From positions 50,332-114,331 of the forward strand of contig NZ_JAHFZF010000012.1 in the NCBI RefSeq assembly GCF_018619435.1: a DNA stretch of 64,000 nt, read 5' to 3'. The translations under genes were made by a program, and so were the position numbers. Below, piece after piece: positions 8,667 through 18,274 of this stretch. The notes below the pieces were generated by a model, which made no database searches, was not told where the DNA came from, and saw only the letters and a program-made list of their open reading frames with translations. Position 1 is the first letter of the stretch. Every line of letters starts with the position of its first letter. Origin of the DNA: Rhodoferax sp. U11-2br. GTDB taxonomy: Bacteria; Pseudomonadota; Gammaproteobacteria; Burkholderiales; Burkholderiaceae_C.

Positions 8667-9914
8667 ATGCCACCCCGCCTGATCCGCCGCATTGCCCACC
8701 TGGACATGGACGCGTTTTACGCCTCGGTGGAGCTGCTGCGTTACCCGCAGCTCAAAGGCCTGCCAGTGGTGATTGGTGGCGGGCGGCGCTCGGCCGATGA
8801 CGCCTTGTTGTTGGCCCATGCCGATGTGCCGCTGCACAAGATCCCGGTGGCAGACTTTCCACGGCTGGCGGGTTACACCGGGCGCGGTGTCATCACCACC
8901 GCCACCTACGCGGCGCGCCAGTCGGGTGTGGGCTCGGCCATGGGCCTGATGAAAGCGGCCAAACTGTGCCCAGAGGCGATTTTGCTGCCGGTGGACTTCA
9001 CCGAGATCCGGCGTTTTTCGCGCGCGTTCAAGGACATCATCCTGGACATCGCCCCGCTGATGGAAGACCGGGGGGTGGACGAGGTCTACATCGACTTCAC
9101 CGAGGTACCCGGTGGCCAGCGCGACGGTGGCCGGGTGCTGGCGCGCCTGATCCAGAAGACGATTTTTCAGCAGACCGGTCTGACCTGCTCGATCGGGGTG
9201 GCACCCAACAAGCTGCTGGCCAAGATGGCCAGCGAGTTCAACAAACCCAACGGCATCGCCATCGTGTTCGAGGAGGATCTGGAGAGCAAGATCTGGCCGC
9301 TGGCCTGCCGCAAGATCAACGGCATCGGCCCCAAGGCCGATGAAAAACTGCAAGGTCTGGGCATCACCACCATCGGCCAGCTGGCGCAACAGGAGCTGGA
9401 CTGGCTGATCGACCACTTTGGCCAGAAAACCGGCGCCTGGCTGTATGCGGCCTCACACGGCCAGGACGACCGCCCGGTGGCGCTGGAGAGTGAGCCGGTA
9501 TCGATCAGCCGCGAAACCACCTTTGATCGCGATTTACACGCGGTGCGCGACAAGGTCGAGCTCGGCGCCATCTTCACCAAGCTGTGTGAGCAGGTGGCGG
9601 CCGACCTGGCCAACAAGGGGTATGTCGGCAAAACCATTGGCATCAAGCTGCGTTTTGACGATTTCAAAAGTGTCACCCGAGACCAGACGGTGGAGGCTTA
9701 TGTGGGTGACGCCCAAACCATCCGCCGGATTGCGGGACACTGCCTCAAACGGGTGCCATTGAACCGGCGCCTGCGCCTGCTGGGTGTGCGGGTGGCCTCG
9801 CTGATGCGCCTGCAGGATGCAGCAGAGATGGCATCAAACCAGCCTCCAGCCCTTATATATCAAGGGCTAACAGCTTCTAAATCCATAGTCTCTGAGCCGC
9901 AGCTGTTTGATTAA
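8667..9914 (+). CDS. dinB: DNA polymerase IV (Y-family translesion polymerase)
   Basis: This 415-residue protein is a Y-family polymerase that copies past damaged bases. The catalytic segments HLDMDAFYASVE (residues 11-22) and GVDEVYIDFTEV are intact, followed by the SIGVAPNKLLAKMAS palm block, an HhH thumb (INGIGPKADEKL) and the little-finger domain (about 290-390). About 30 extra residues (GRRSADD to GYTGRG) sit between VVIGG and the VITTATYAAR block compared with E. coli DinB. The extreme C-terminus PQLFD resembles a beta-clamp-binding motif and is separated from the little finger by a linker encoded by a palindromic repeat. The start at 8667 puts MPPRLIRRIAHLDMD at the family's usual N-terminus. 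Confidence 0.9.
   Translation: MPPRLIRRIAHLDMDAFYASVELLRYPQLKGLPVVIGGGRRSADDALLLAHADVPLHKIPVADFPRLAGYTGRGVITTATYAARQSGVGSAMGLMKAAKLCPEAILLPVDFTEIRRFSRAFKDIILDIAPLMEDRGVDEVYIDFTEVPGGQRDGGRVLARLIQKTIFQQTGLTCSIGVAPNKLLAKMASEFNKPNGIAIVFEEDLESKIWPLACRKINGIGPKADEKLQGLGITTIGQLAQQELDWLIDHFGQKTGAWLYAASHGQDDRPVALESEPVSISRETTFDRDLHAVRDKVELGAIFTKLCEQVAADLANKGYVGKTIGIKLRFDDFKSVTRDQTVEAYVGDAQTIRRIAGHCLKRVPLNRRLRLLGVRVASLMRLQDAAEMASNQPPALIYQGLTASKSIVSEPQLFD
9843..9878. repeat. palindromic repeat copy inside dinB
   Basis: CCAGCCCTTATATATCAAGG and the following GCTAACAGCTTCT form a well-preserved copy of the repeat within the dinB reading frame. It encodes the linker between the little-finger domain and the terminal PQLFD. 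Confidence 0.85.
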
Positions 9915-10048
9915 CAGTCGTGGCCCGCATAGCCCCTCTGGCGGCACAAGAATGGCGCTTTTGCTGTAATCCACCGGTGCTTTTTTCAACCAGGTCACGG
10001 TTCACACCGGCCTTCTTTTCCCCTACCCCATCCACCAAGGACACCACC

Positions 10049-10597
10049 ATGACCACATCGCTGTACGACATCACCCTGCGCCAAGCCAACGGCTCTGACA
10101 CCACCTTGGCCGATTACAAAGACCAGGTGCTGCTGATCGTCAACGTGGCTTCCAAATGTGGTCTGACACCGCAGTACGAAGGCCTGGAAAAACTGTTTGA
10201 AACCTACCGCGACCAGGGTCTGACGGTGCTGGGTTTCCCGGCCAATGACTTTGCGGGCCAGGAACCCGGCACCGATGCCGAGATCGCCAGCTTTTGCAGC
10301 CTGAACTACGGTGTGCAGTTCCCGGTGTTCAGCAAAATTGTGGTGACCGGTGACAACAAACACCCGCTCTACCAGTGGCTCACCGCCGCCCAGCCGGTCA
10401 CCGAAGAACGTGCCGGTGTGGAGACCATGCTGCGCGGCCACAAGATTGAACCCACCAGCGCCCCCGAGGTGGTGTGGAATTTTGAGAAATTCCTGATCAA
10501 CCGCAAGGGTCAAGTGGTGCGCCGTTTTGCCCCCGCCACCACTGCCGACGCCCCCCAGTTGGTGGAGGCAGTGAAACAGGAACTGGCTAACAAATAA
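10049..10597 (+). CDS. glutathione peroxidase family protein
   Basis: This 182-residue thiol peroxidase has the glutathione peroxidase fold and reduces hydrogen peroxide or lipid hydroperoxides, in bacteria often with thioredoxin. The peroxidatic Cys37 sits in NVASKCGLTPQYEGLE, and the catalytic-tetrad residues are seen as Gln in GFPANDFAGQEPG and Trp in VVWNFEKFLI. It is a Cys form, with no selenocysteine. The start at 10049 follows AAGG and begins at the usual MTTSLYDITL; an upstream in-frame ATG is unlikely. It lies in a neighbourhood with yaaA and ahpCF that deals with peroxide. Confidence 0.9.
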   Translation: MTTSLYDITLRQANGSDTTLADYKDQVLLIVNVASKCGLTPQYEGLEKLFETYRDQGLTVLGFPANDFAGQEPGTDAEIASFCSLNYGVQFPVFSKIVVTGDNKHPLYQWLTAAQPVTEERAGVETMLRGHKIEPTSAPEVVWNFEKFLINRKGQVVRRFAPATTADAPQLVEAVKQELANK

Positions 10598-10640
10598 ATA
10601 GCTACCAGCCCTTATTGCATAAGGGCTAACGGGCAAAAAC
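10598..10640. repeat. palindromic repeat copy between convergent genes
   Basis: ATAGCTACCAGCCCTTATTG continues into CATAAGGGCTAACGGGC. It begins at the base after the peroxidase stop codon and ends just before queF's stop, filling the gap between two convergent genes. This is the expected place for a bidirectional terminator. Confidence 0.85.
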
Positions 10641-10641
10641 C

Positions 10642-11487
10642 CTACTGCCGTGCGGTGCGCACATGGCGCGGCAGCGCTTGCGGAAAACTCGAGCGAAACG
10701 GGTTGATGTCCAGCCCGCCCCGGCGCGTGTAACGCGCGTAGACGCTGAGCTTGTGCGGCAAACAGCGGGCCTGGATGTCCATGAAGATGCGCTCGACACA
10801 GTCTTCATGGAAACCGTTGTGGTTGCGAAAACTCACGATGTAACGCAGTAACCCGGCCTGGTCGATCTGCGGGCCAAAGTAGCTGATCTGCAGACTGCCC
10901 CAGTCCGGCTGGCCGGTGACCGGGCAATTGCTTTTGAGCAGGTTGCTGGTCAACACCTCGGACACCGGCGCCTCTTCGGTGGCCGCGCTCAGCAACTCGG
11001 GCGCGGGGGTGTAACGGTCACAGTCCAGATCGAGCCGGTCCAGGCTCAGGCCGTCGAGTTCATGGATCGGCTCCTGGTCAAACAACTCAGGCGCAATCAA
11101 CTTGACGCCCACACTGCTTTGCACGATGGCGCCGCGCCAGGCAGCTTCGGTCAAATCGGCACGCAAACGTGCCTGCACCTCCGCTGCGTCGGCAAACCGG
11201 GTGTTGCTGAAACTGCCCAGGTACAGCTTGAACGACTTGCTCTCGATGATGTTGGTCGATTCACACGGCACCGTGATGTGGGCCAGCGCCAGCTGCGGCT
11301 TGCCACGTGTGTTGAGCCAGCTCAGCTCAAACGCGGTCCACAAATCAGCGCCGAGAAACGGCAGCCGCTGGCTGATACCAAGCTTCTCGCGCTGCGCTGC
11401 TCGCGGAATCGGGAACAGCAGGCTGGCGTCGTACTGATCTACATACTGCGTGGCCTGGCCGAGAGGGGAATGGTCGATGGGGTTCAT
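10642..11487 (-). CDS. queF: NADPH-dependent 7-cyano-7-deazaguanine reductase
   Basis: QueF reduces preQ0 to preQ1 in queuosine biosynthesis for tRNA wobble modification. At 281 residues this is the long, two-module form found in E. coli. The substrate motif [12 protein letters not shown] and the catalytic Cys in [12 protein letters not shown] are both present, as is the C-terminal [10 protein letters not shown] block. I choose the ATG at 11487 ([11 protein letters not shown]); a GTG two codons upstream at 11493 is the alternative. No other queuosine gene is nearby. Confidence 0.92.
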   Translation of the reverse strand: MNPIDHSPLGQATQYVDQYDASLLFPIPRAAQREKLGISQRLPFLGADLWTAFELSWLNTRGKPQLALAHITVPCESTNIIESKSFKLYLGSFSNTRFADAAEVQARLRADLTEAAWRGAIVQSSVGVKLIAPELFDQEPIHELDGLSLDRLDLDCDRYTPAPELLSAATEEAPVSEVLTSNLLKSNCPVTGQPDWGSLQISYFGPQIDQAGLLRYIVSFRNHNGFHEDCVERIFMDIQARCLPHKLSVYARYTRRGGLDINPFRSSFPQALPRHVRTARQ

Positions 11488-11501
11488 GGGCACTCTGCTT
11501 T

Positions 11502-11549
11502 CAATAGCTACTCACCCTATATCAATAAGGGCTGTAGCGCCATTTCTTC
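11502..11549. repeat. palindromic repeat copy between queF and yaaA
   Basis: AATAGCTACTCACCCTATAT then CAATAAGGGCTGTAGCGCC: a partly degenerate copy between two leftward genes, upstream of queF and downstream of yaaA. Confidence 0.75.
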
Positions 11550-11557
11550 TGAAAAAC

Positions 11558-12334
11558 TCAATCCGCAGCGCGGCGGCGGAACACCAGTCGATCAGGTGTG
11601 GAGGCGCCTACGTCATAGGCATACCCTTCGGCATCAAAACCGACCAGTTGCTCAGGCTTCTTGATCGCATGTACCGCCGCAAAACGCGCCATCAGCCCAC
11701 GCGCGCGTTTGGCGTGAAAACTCACGATCTTGTATTTGCCGCCCTTGTATTCCTCAAACACACACTCCACCACCCGCGCTTTGAGGGCCGTGCGGTCCAC
11801 CGCCTTGAAGTACTCGACCGAGGCCAGGTTGACGATGACTGGCGCCGCGTCTTTTTTCAGGCAGGTGTTGAGGTGCTCGGCGATCTGGCTGCCCCAGAAC
11901 TCGTACAGGTTTTTGCCACGGGCATTGGCCAGCTGGGTGCCCATTTCCAGCCGGTAGGGCTGCATGTAGTCCAGCGGGCGCAGCACGCCGTAGAGCCCAC
12001 TCAAGATGCCCACATGCTCCTGCAGCCAGGCCAATGCCTTGGCATCCAGGGTTTTGGCGTCCAGGCCACCATAGACATCGCCGTTGAAGGCCAGCACCGC
12101 CTGTTTGGCGTTTTTGGCGGTGAACTTGGGCGTCCAGGCCTGGTAACGCGCCACGTTCAGGCCGCTCAGGGTGTCGCTCAGGTGCATCAGCTGGGCGATG
12201 TCTTGTGGTGATTTCTGGCGCAGGATCTCGATCAGCTCAGTAGACTGGGCCACAAACTGTGGCTGGGTATGCGGTACATCACCGGCGGGAGTGTCGTAGT
12301 CGAGGGCTTTGGCGGGGGAGAGTAAAAGCAGCAT
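11558..12334 (-). CDS. yaaA: peroxide stress protein YaaA (DUF328)
   Basis: This 258-residue protein is full length for the YaaA/DUF328 family. In E. coli YaaA belongs to the OxyR regulon and lowers free intracellular iron during hydrogen peroxide stress. Recognisable blocks are LLLLSPAKALDYD at the start, a central VLAFNGDVYGGLDA segment, GILSGLYGVLRPLDYMQPYRLEMG and the C-terminal SFHAKRARGLMARF. It is divergent from ahpC across about 200 bp that hold an OxyR-like element, so joint peroxide control is plausible. Confidence 0.9.
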   Translation of the reverse strand: MLLLLSPAKALDYDTPAGDVPHTQPQFVAQSTELIEILRQKSPQDIAQLMHLSDTLSGLNVARYQAWTPKFTAKNAKQAVLAFNGDVYGGLDAKTLDAKALAWLQEHVGILSGLYGVLRPLDYMQPYRLEMGTQLANARGKNLYEFWGSQIAEHLNTCLKKDAAPVIVNLASVEYFKAVDRTALKARVVECVFEEYKGGKYKIVSFHAKRARGLMARFAAVHAIKKPEQLVGFDAEGYAYDVGASTPDRLVFRRRAAD

Positions 12335-12449
12335 GGTGGCAAGGGATAAGGGTTGGGTCGCAAACTACAGACCTGTCAGGTTTTCATTATCGTGACCGCG
12401 TCATAAAGAAAGGCTATGGATAGCTTATAAACAATGTATCGTGAAAACG

Positions 12450-12464
12450 ATAGATCGCCACTAT
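12450..12464. promoter_or_regulatory. putative OxyR half-site upstream of ahpC
   Basis: ATAG-N7-CTAT, exactly one OxyR operator unit, is found at 12450-12464, about 75 bp before ahpC. A full site needs a second unit 7 bp away; the upstream sequence (TAAACAATGTATCGT) matches only weakly. Confidence 0.5.
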
Positions 12465-12537
12465 GATTTGACCCATCGGTGAAACACACTGCACCGAAGA
12501 TTTCTTGCTTTCTCATCAACCAACCAGGAGTCCTTCC

Positions 12538-13101
12538 ATGTCCTTGATCAATACCCAAGTTCAACCTTTCAAAGCCAAAGCTTTCCACAATGGCCAGTTC
12601 ATCGACGTGACCGAAGCCAGCCTCAAAGGCAAATGGTCGGTCGTGATCTTCATGCCCGCCGCCTTCACCTTCAATTGCCCGACCGAAGTGGAAGACGCTG
12701 CTGACAACTACGCTGAATTCCAGAAGGCCAACACCGAGGTCTACATCGTCACCACCGACACCCACTTCTCGCACAAGGTGTGGCACGAAACCTCTCCCGC
12801 CGTGGGCAAGGCCAAGTTCCCGCTGGTGGGTGACCCAACCCACCAACTGACCCGCGCTTTTGACGTGCATATCGACGCAGACGGCCTGGCTTACCGCGGT
12901 ACCTTCGTGATCAACCCGGACGGCGTGATCAAGACCCTGGAAATCCATTCCAACGAAATCGCCCGCGATGTGAAAGAAACCCTGCGCAAGCTCAAGGCAG
13001 CCCAGTACACCGCTTCGCACCCCGGTGAAGTGTGCCCCGCCAAGTGGAACGAAGGCGCCAAGACCATCGCTCCCTCGCTGGAACTGGTCGGCAAGATCTA
13101 A
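12538..13101 (+). CDS. ahpC: alkyl hydroperoxide reductase subunit C (peroxiredoxin)
   Basis: AhpC is a typical 2-Cys peroxiredoxin of 187 residues and the main scavenger of low-level hydrogen peroxide and organic hydroperoxides in many bacteria. The peroxidatic Cys47 lies in FTFNCPTEVED and the resolving Cys166 in EVCPAKW. Conserved segments HFSHKVWHE and FVINPDGVIK are also clear. CAGGAG precedes the ATG at 12538, which is favoured over an in-frame start 11 codons upstream. The reductase gene ahpF follows after 169 bp that contain a strong terminator, so ahpC is probably made in excess over ahpF. Confidence 0.96.
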   Translation: MSLINTQVQPFKAKAFHNGQFIDVTEASLKGKWSVVIFMPAAFTFNCPTEVEDAADNYAEFQKANTEVYIVTTDTHFSHKVWHETSPAVGKAKFPLVGDPTHQLTRAFDVHIDADGLAYRGTFVINPDGVIKTLEIHSNEIARDVKETLRKLKAAQYTASHPGEVCPAKWNEGAKTIAPSLELVGKI

Positions 13102-13119
13102 GTCCCCGGTGACCTGATC

Positions 13120-13141
13120 GGCACACCGTCACTGGTGTGCC
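13120..13141 (+). other. hairpin after ahpC
   Basis: GGCACACC-GTCACT-GGTGTGCC is a perfect 8-bp stem located 18 bases after the ahpC stop and just before the terminator hairpin. It probably protects the 3' end of the message. Confidence 0.6.
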
Positions 13142-13144
13142 CCA

Positions 13145-13194
13145 AGCCGGACTGGGACAAGCTGCCCCGCGCAGCTTGCCCTCCGGTTTTTTTT
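13145..13194 (+). terminator. intrinsic terminator between ahpC and ahpF
   Basis: The arms CCGGACTGGGACAAGCTG and CAGCTTGCCCTCCGG pair over about 15 bp around a CCCCGCG loop and are followed by eight T residues. It should end most ahpC transcripts before ahpF. Confidence 0.85.
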
Positions 13195-13204
13195 CGAACA
13201 AAAT

Positions 13205-13252
13205 TTGCCTCCAGCCCTTTTAAAACGGGCACAAACAGCTATTTAAGAAGTA
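13205..13252. repeat. palindromic repeat copy between ahpC and ahpF
   Basis: TTGCCTCCAGCCCTTTTAAA then ACGGGCACAAACAGCTATTT: a diverged copy directly after the ahpC terminator and before ahpF. Confidence 0.7.
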
Positions 13253-13270
13253 GCACCTAAGGAATCCACC

Positions 13271-14893
13271 ATGCTCGACCAAGACATCAAAACACAATTA
13301 GCCGCCTACCTGCAGCGCGTGACACAACCGTTCGAGATGGTGGCCAGCCTCAATGACTCGGACACCTCGCGCGAAATGCTCGACCTGCTGCAGACCATAC
13401 AGAGCCTGCGCAGCGACATGATTAGCCTGCGGACCGATGGCAACGACGCCCGCAAGCCCTCCTTCACGCTGCAACGCGTCGGTGCCAACAACAGCCTGCG
13501 TTTTGCCGGCCTGCCGCTGGGCCACGAATTCACCTCGCTGGTGCTGGCCTTGCTGTGGACCGGCGGCCACCCGCCCAAGGTCGAGGCCGATGTGCTGGAC
13601 AGCATCCGCGCGCTGGACGGTGACTTCAACTTCGAGGTCTACATGTCCTTGACCTGCCACAACTGCCCGGACGTGGTGCAGGCGCTGAGCCTGATGGCGA
13701 TCTTCAACCCCAAGGTCAAGACCGTGGTGATCGAAGGCGGCGCCTTCCAGGCCGAAGTCAATGACCGCGAGATCATGGCGGTGCCGATGGTGTTCCTCAA
13801 TGGCCAGATGTTCGGCTCGGGCCGTATGACGGTCGAGGAAATTGTCGCCAAGCTCGACACTGGCGCCGCCGCCCGTGATGCGGCCAAGCTGTCGGCACAA
13901 GCCCCGTACGAAGTGCTGATCGTCGGTGGTGGCCCTGCGGGTGCCGCTGCCAGTGTTTACGCCGCCCGCAAAGGCATCCGAACCGGTATTGCCGCCGAGC
14001 GTTTTGGCGGCCAGGTCAACGACACCTTGGCCATCGAGAACTTTATCTCGGTGCTGGAGACCGACGGCCCCAAGTTTGCCGCCGCGCTTGAAGCACATGC
14101 CCGCGCCTACGACGTGAACATCATGAACCTGCAACGCGCCGACAAGCTGGTCCCGGCGACTGAACCGGGTGGCCTGATCGAGATCCAGCTCGCCAATGGC
14201 GGCTCGCTCAAGAGCAGAACCGTGATCCTGTCCACCGGCGCGCGCTGGCGCAATGTCAATGTGCCCGGTGAAGAACAGTACAAAACCAAGGGTGTGGCCT
14301 ATTGCCCGCACTGTGACGGCCCGCTGTTCAAGGGCAAACGCGTGTCGGTGATTGGCGGGGGCAACTCCGGCGTCGAGGCCGCGATTGACCTGGCCGGTGT
14401 GGTGACGCATGTGACGCTGATCGAGTTCGACACCAAGTTGCGTGCCGACGCGGTGCTGGTCAACAAACTCAAGAGCCTGCCCAATGTGACCATCCTGGTG
14501 AATGCCCAGACCACCGAGATCACCGGCGACGGCCAGAAGGTCAACGGCCTGAGCTACAAGGACCGCGCCACCGAGACTGTGCATCATGTGGAACTCGAAG
14601 GTGTGTTTGTGCAGATTGGCCTGGTGCCCAACACCGAATGGCTCAAAGGCACGTTGGAGCTTTCCAAACACGGCGAGATCGTGGTGGATGCCAAAGGCGC
14701 GACCTCGCTGCCCGGCGTGTTTGCCGCAGGGGACGCCACCACCGTGCCCTACAAACAAATCATCATCGCCACAGGCGACGGCGCCAAGGCGGCACTCAGC
14801 GCGTTTGACTACCTGATGCGTTTGCCTGCGGTGGTCGCACCAGCGGTTGCAACACCCGTAGCTACGCCAGCAGCAGAGATGGCCACGGCATAA
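13271..14893 (+). CDS. ahpF: alkyl hydroperoxide reductase subunit F
   Basis: AhpF is the 540-residue flavoprotein that passes electrons from NADH to AhpC. The N-terminal domain has two thioredoxin folds with the redox pair Cys129/Cys132 (CHNCPDVV). The FAD-binding motif [11 protein letters not shown] begins at about residue 218, the second disulfide Cys345/Cys348 (CPHCDGP) follows, then an NADH motif [11 protein letters not shown], and the FAD-contact block GVFAAGDAT lies near the end. An Ala/Pro/Val-rich tail extends past the usual end. GGAATCC precedes the start. It can be transcribed by read-through from ahpC or from its own promoter. Confidence 0.95.
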   Translation: MLDQDIKTQLAAYLQRVTQPFEMVASLNDSDTSREMLDLLQTIQSLRSDMISLRTDGNDARKPSFTLQRVGANNSLRFAGLPLGHEFTSLVLALLWTGGHPPKVEADVLDSIRALDGDFNFEVYMSLTCHNCPDVVQALSLMAIFNPKVKTVVIEGGAFQAEVNDREIMAVPMVFLNGQMFGSGRMTVEEIVAKLDTGAAARDAAKLSAQAPYEVLIVGGGPAGAAASVYAARKGIRTGIAAERFGGQVNDTLAIENFISVLETDGPKFAAALEAHARAYDVNIMNLQRADKLVPATEPGGLIEIQLANGGSLKSRTVILSTGARWRNVNVPGEEQYKTKGVAYCPHCDGPLFKGKRVSVIGGGNSGVEAAIDLAGVVTHVTLIEFDTKLRADAVLVNKLKSLPNVTILVNAQTTEITGDGQKVNGLSYKDRATETVHHVELEGVFVQIGLVPNTEWLKGTLELSKHGEIVVDAKGATSLPGVFAAGDATTVPYKQIIIATGDGAKAALSAFDYLMRLPAVVAPAVATPVATPAAEMATA

Positions 14894-14995
14894 AGGCTTA
14901 CAGCCTCAGGCTGGCTCAGTAAAATCGGGCCAGTCTCTCTTTTTTACATTGAGCGGCGCCTGTTGGCGCCGTTCGTCATTTTTGGCACTCTTCCC

Positions 14996-17929
14996 ATGAC
15001 CGACGCACCGCAGCAACCTGGCCTCAACAGCCTGTCCAAATCCTTTGAGCCCGCCGCCCTGGAAGCCCACTGGGGCCCGGAGTGGGAAAAGCGCGGTTAT
15101 GGTGTGGCGGGCGCCCGTGGCACCGGCCAGCCTGACGCGGATGCTGCCGCACGTGGTGACAACTTCTGCATCCAGTTGCCGCCGCCCAATGTGACCGGCA
15201 CGCTGCACATGGGCCATGCGTTCAACCAAACCATCATGGACAGCCTGACGCGGTACCACCGCATGGCTGGCTTCAACACCGCCTGGATTCCGGGCACCGA
15301 CCACGCCGGTATCGCCACCCAGATCGTCGTGGAGCGCCAGTTGCAAGCTCAAGGCATCAGCCGCCACGACATGGGCCCGACACCCGCAGAAGCACGCAAA
15401 AACTTCGTGAGCAAGGTCTGGGAGTGGAAAGAAAAGAGTGGCAACACCATCACCACCCAGATGCGTCGTATGGGCGACACCGTTGACTGGAGCCGCGAAT
15501 ACTTCACGATGGACCCCAAGCTGTCCAAAACCGTGACCGAAACCTTTGTGCGCCTGTATGAACAAGGCCTGATCTACCGCGGCAAACGCCTGGTCAACTG
15601 GGACCCGGTGTTGATGAGCGCGGTGTCTGACCTGGAAGTGGAGTCTGAAGAAGAAGACGGCAGCCTGTGGCACATCATGTACCCCTTTGCCGACGGCCCG
15701 CAGCTGGTCAACGGCGAACTGGCTCCCGGCCTAGTGGTGGCGACCACACGGCCTGAGACCATGCTGGGCGACGTGGCCGCCATGGTGCACCCGGAGGACG
15801 AACGTTACGCGCACCTGATCGGCAAGGAAGTCACCCTGCCCTTGTGCAACCGTACCATCCCGATCATTGCGGACGACTACGTGGACAAGGCTTTTGGCAC
15901 CGGCGTCGTCAAGGTCACCCCGGCGCATGACCAGAACGACTACCAGGTCGGCCAGCGTCACAAGTTGCCGATGATTTGTGTGCTGACACTGGATGCCAAA
16001 ATTGATAGCAATGCACCCAGCGCTTATGTGGGCTTGGACCGCTTTGCAGCACGCAAGCAGATCGTCAAAGACCTGCAGGCGCTGGAACTGATGGTCGAGA
16101 TCAAAAAACACAAACTGATGGTGCCGCGCTGCGCCCGCACCGGCCAGGTGATCGAGCCGATGCTGACCGACCAATGGTTTGTGGCGATGTCGAAAGTGTC
16201 TGAACAAGACCCGACCGGCAAGTCCATCACGCAAAAAGCCATCGACGCGGTGCAGTCGGGCGAAGTGAAGTTTGTGCCTGAGAACTGGGTCAACACCTAC
16301 AACCAGTGGATGAACAACATCCAGGACTGGTGCATCAGCCGCCAGCTCTGGTGGGGCCATCAGATCCCCGCCTGGTACGCCGAAGATGGTACGGTTTTTG
16401 TAGCACGTAACGAAGACGATGCAAGGGCTCAGGCCCAAAAAGCCGGTTATACCGGCACCCTCAAGCGTGACGACGACGTGCTCGACACCTGGTACTCCAG
16501 CGCGCTGGTACCCTTCAGCACCATGGGCTGGCCTGAAAAAACGCCCGACTACGACCTCTACCTGCCCAGCAGCGTGTTGGTCACCGGTTACGACATCATC
16601 TTTTTCTGGGTCGCCCGGATGATCATGATGACCACCCACTTCACCGGCAAGGTGCCGTTCAAACACGTCTACATCCACGGCTTGGTGCGCGACGCGCAGG
16701 GCCACAAGATGAGCAAGTCTGAAGGCAATGTGCTCGACCCGGTCGACCTGATCGATGGCATCGCCCTGCCCGAGCTGCTGGTCAAACGCGCCGAGGGCCT
16801 GCGCAAGCCCGAAACCGCACCCCAGGTGCGCAAAAACACCGAAAAGGAGTTCCCGGCTGGCATCCCCGCCTTTGGCGCCGATGCGTTGCGCTTCACCTTT
16901 GCCTCGCTGGCCTCTCTGGGCCGCAGCATCAACTTCGACGCCAAACGCTGCGAGGGGTACCGCAACTTCTGCAACAAACTCTGGAACGCCAGCCGTTTTG
17001 TGCTGATGAACTGCGAAGGCCAGGACTGCGGGTTGAACGAGCACAGCCCTGCCGAGTGCGCCACAGGCGACTACCTGAAATTCAGCCAGGCGGACCGCTG
17101 GATCGTCTCGCTGCTGCAAAAAGCCGAGGCGGATGTGACGCAGGGCTTTGCCGATTACCGCCTGGACAACGTCGCCAGCACGATTTACGACTTTGTCTGG
17201 AACGAGTTCTGCGACTGGTACCTGGAAATCGCCAAGGTGCAGATCCAGACCGGCGACGACGCGCAGAAACGCGCGACCCGCCGCACCCTGATCCGCACCC
17301 TGGAAACCATTTTGCGGCTGGCCCATCCGATCATCCCGTTTGTGACCGAAGAGTTGTGGCAAGTGGTAGCCCCACTGGCAGGCCGCGCTGGTGCCTCGGT
17401 GGCGATTGCGGCCTACCCGGTGAGCCAACCCGAGCGCATCGACCCCGCCGCGATTGCCCATGTGGCCAAACTCAAGACCCTGGTCGACGCTTGCCGCAAC
17501 CTGCGTGGCGAGATGAATGTGTCACCTGCGACCCGGCTACCGCTGTTTGTGCTGGCGGGCTCCCCTGCCGAAGCCGCTTTCATGACCGAGGCCGCACCAG
17601 TGTTGCAGGCGCTGGCCAAACTCAACGAAGTGCGGGTGTTCAGCGACGAAGCGACCTGGGCTGCCGCCGCACAAGCCGCACCTGTGGCGGTGGTGGGTGA
17701 GGCGCGCATCTGCCTCTTCATGGAAATTGACGTGGCCGCCGAAAAGGCCCGCCTGGGCAAGGAACTGGCGCGGCTTGAAGGTGAAATCCTCAAGGCCAAC
17801 GGCAAACTGGGTAACGAGTCTTTTGTGGCACGTGCCCCGGCTGCGGTGATTGATCAGGAACGCAAACGCCTGGCCGACTTTGAAGCCACGGTGGCCAAGG
17901 TCAAAGAGCAGTTGGCACGCCTGGGTTGA
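14996..17929 (+). CDS. valS: valyl-tRNA synthetase
   Basis: This class I aminoacyl-tRNA synthetase charges tRNA-Val and is 977 residues long, the usual size. The HIGH-type motif appears as HMGH starting at His71 and the KMSKS motif starts at Lys571. The editing domain lies between them ([10 protein letters not shown], then HDQNDYQVG). The tRNA-binding C-terminal part ends in a coiled-coil arm (about residues 910-977) rich in Lys, Glu and Ala. The start at 14996 ([17 protein letters not shown]) is preferred to a TTG 11 codons upstream. It is a single gene with no evident operon partner. Confidence 0.97.
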   Translation: MTDAPQQPGLNSLSKSFEPAALEAHWGPEWEKRGYGVAGARGTGQPDADAAARGDNFCIQLPPPNVTGTLHMGHAFNQTIMDSLTRYHRMAGFNTAWIPGTDHAGIATQIVVERQLQAQGISRHDMGPTPAEARKNFVSKVWEWKEKSGNTITTQMRRMGDTVDWSREYFTMDPKLSKTVTETFVRLYEQGLIYRGKRLVNWDPVLMSAVSDLEVESEEEDGSLWHIMYPFADGPQLVNGELAPGLVVATTRPETMLGDVAAMVHPEDERYAHLIGKEVTLPLCNRTIPIIADDYVDKAFGTGVVKVTPAHDQNDYQVGQRHKLPMICVLTLDAKIDSNAPSAYVGLDRFAARKQIVKDLQALELMVEIKKHKLMVPRCARTGQVIEPMLTDQWFVAMSKVSEQDPTGKSITQKAIDAVQSGEVKFVPENWVNTYNQWMNNIQDWCISRQLWWGHQIPAWYAEDGTVFVARNEDDARAQAQKAGYTGTLKRDDDVLDTWYSSALVPFSTMGWPEKTPDYDLYLPSSVLVTGYDIIFFWVARMIMMTTHFTGKVPFKHVYIHGLVRDAQGHKMSKSEGNVLDPVDLIDGIALPELLVKRAEGLRKPETAPQVRKNTEKEFPAGIPAFGADALRFTFASLASLGRSINFDAKRCEGYRNFCNKLWNASRFVLMNCEGQDCGLNEHSPAECATGDYLKFSQADRWIVSLLQKAEADVTQGFADYRLDNVASTIYDFVWNEFCDWYLEIAKVQIQTGDDAQKRATRRTLIRTLETILRLAHPIIPFVTEELWQVVAPLAGRAGASVAIAAYPVSQPERIDPAAIAHVAKLKTLVDACRNLRGEMNVSPATRLPLFVLAGSPAEAAFMTEAAPVLQALAKLNEVRVFSDEATWAAAAQAAPVAVVGEARICLFMEIDVAAEKARLGKELARLEGEILKANGKLGNESFVARAPAAVIDQERKRLADFEATVAKVKEQLARLG

Positions 17930-18016
17930 TGTGAGATGGGGGCCGCCACGCTGCGGCCCTGACTGACACTCTGGGGGCAGAGGGGCAACCACGGCCGCCC
18001 TTGGCCCGCGCCAGGG

Positions 18017-18244
18017 TCAGCGACGGCGCAGCACGTGGATATAGGTGTCGTGCACGGTTTGCTGGTCCAGCAACTCGTTGCCGGTCTGCCGGGCAAAGGC
18101 CTTGAAGTCGCGCATGGAGCCCACATCGGTGGCTGTCACCTGCAGCGTCTGGCCGCTTTCCATGGTGCTCAAGGCCTTTTTGGCGTGCAGGATGGGCAGC
18201 GGGCAGTTCAGGCCGCTGGTGTCGATCTCTTTGTCAATGTGCAT
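18017..18244 (-). CDS. tusA: sulfurtransferase TusA-family protein
   Basis: This 75-residue protein is of the TusA/SirA family. The active Cys is in the motif GLNCPLPILHAKKAL at about residue 14. TusA relays persulfide sulfur from cysteine desulfurase to tRNA thiolation and other acceptors in the cytoplasm. It lies 30 bp downstream of cysM on the same strand and may be co-transcribed with it, linking cysteine synthesis and sulfur relay. Related family members serve other sulfur pathways, so the exact role is inferred. Confidence 0.85.
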   Translation of the reverse strand: MHIDKEIDTSGLNCPLPILHAKKALSTMESGQTLQVTATDVGSMRDFKAFARQTGNELLDQQTVHDTYIHVLRRR

Positions 18245-18274
18245 GGCTGTTTCCTGATAAATGGGGGTCTGGAC

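Noticed and set aside
15995..16036. Repeat-like sequence GCCAAAATTGATAGCAATGC inside valS
   Set aside because: The encoded stretch [17 protein letters not shown] looks like normal ValRS sequence, so the resemblance to the repeat is probably chance.
17938..17958. Hairpin GGGCCGC...GCGGCCC after valS as a terminator
   Set aside because: The stem is good but no T-run follows on either strand, so I did not call it.
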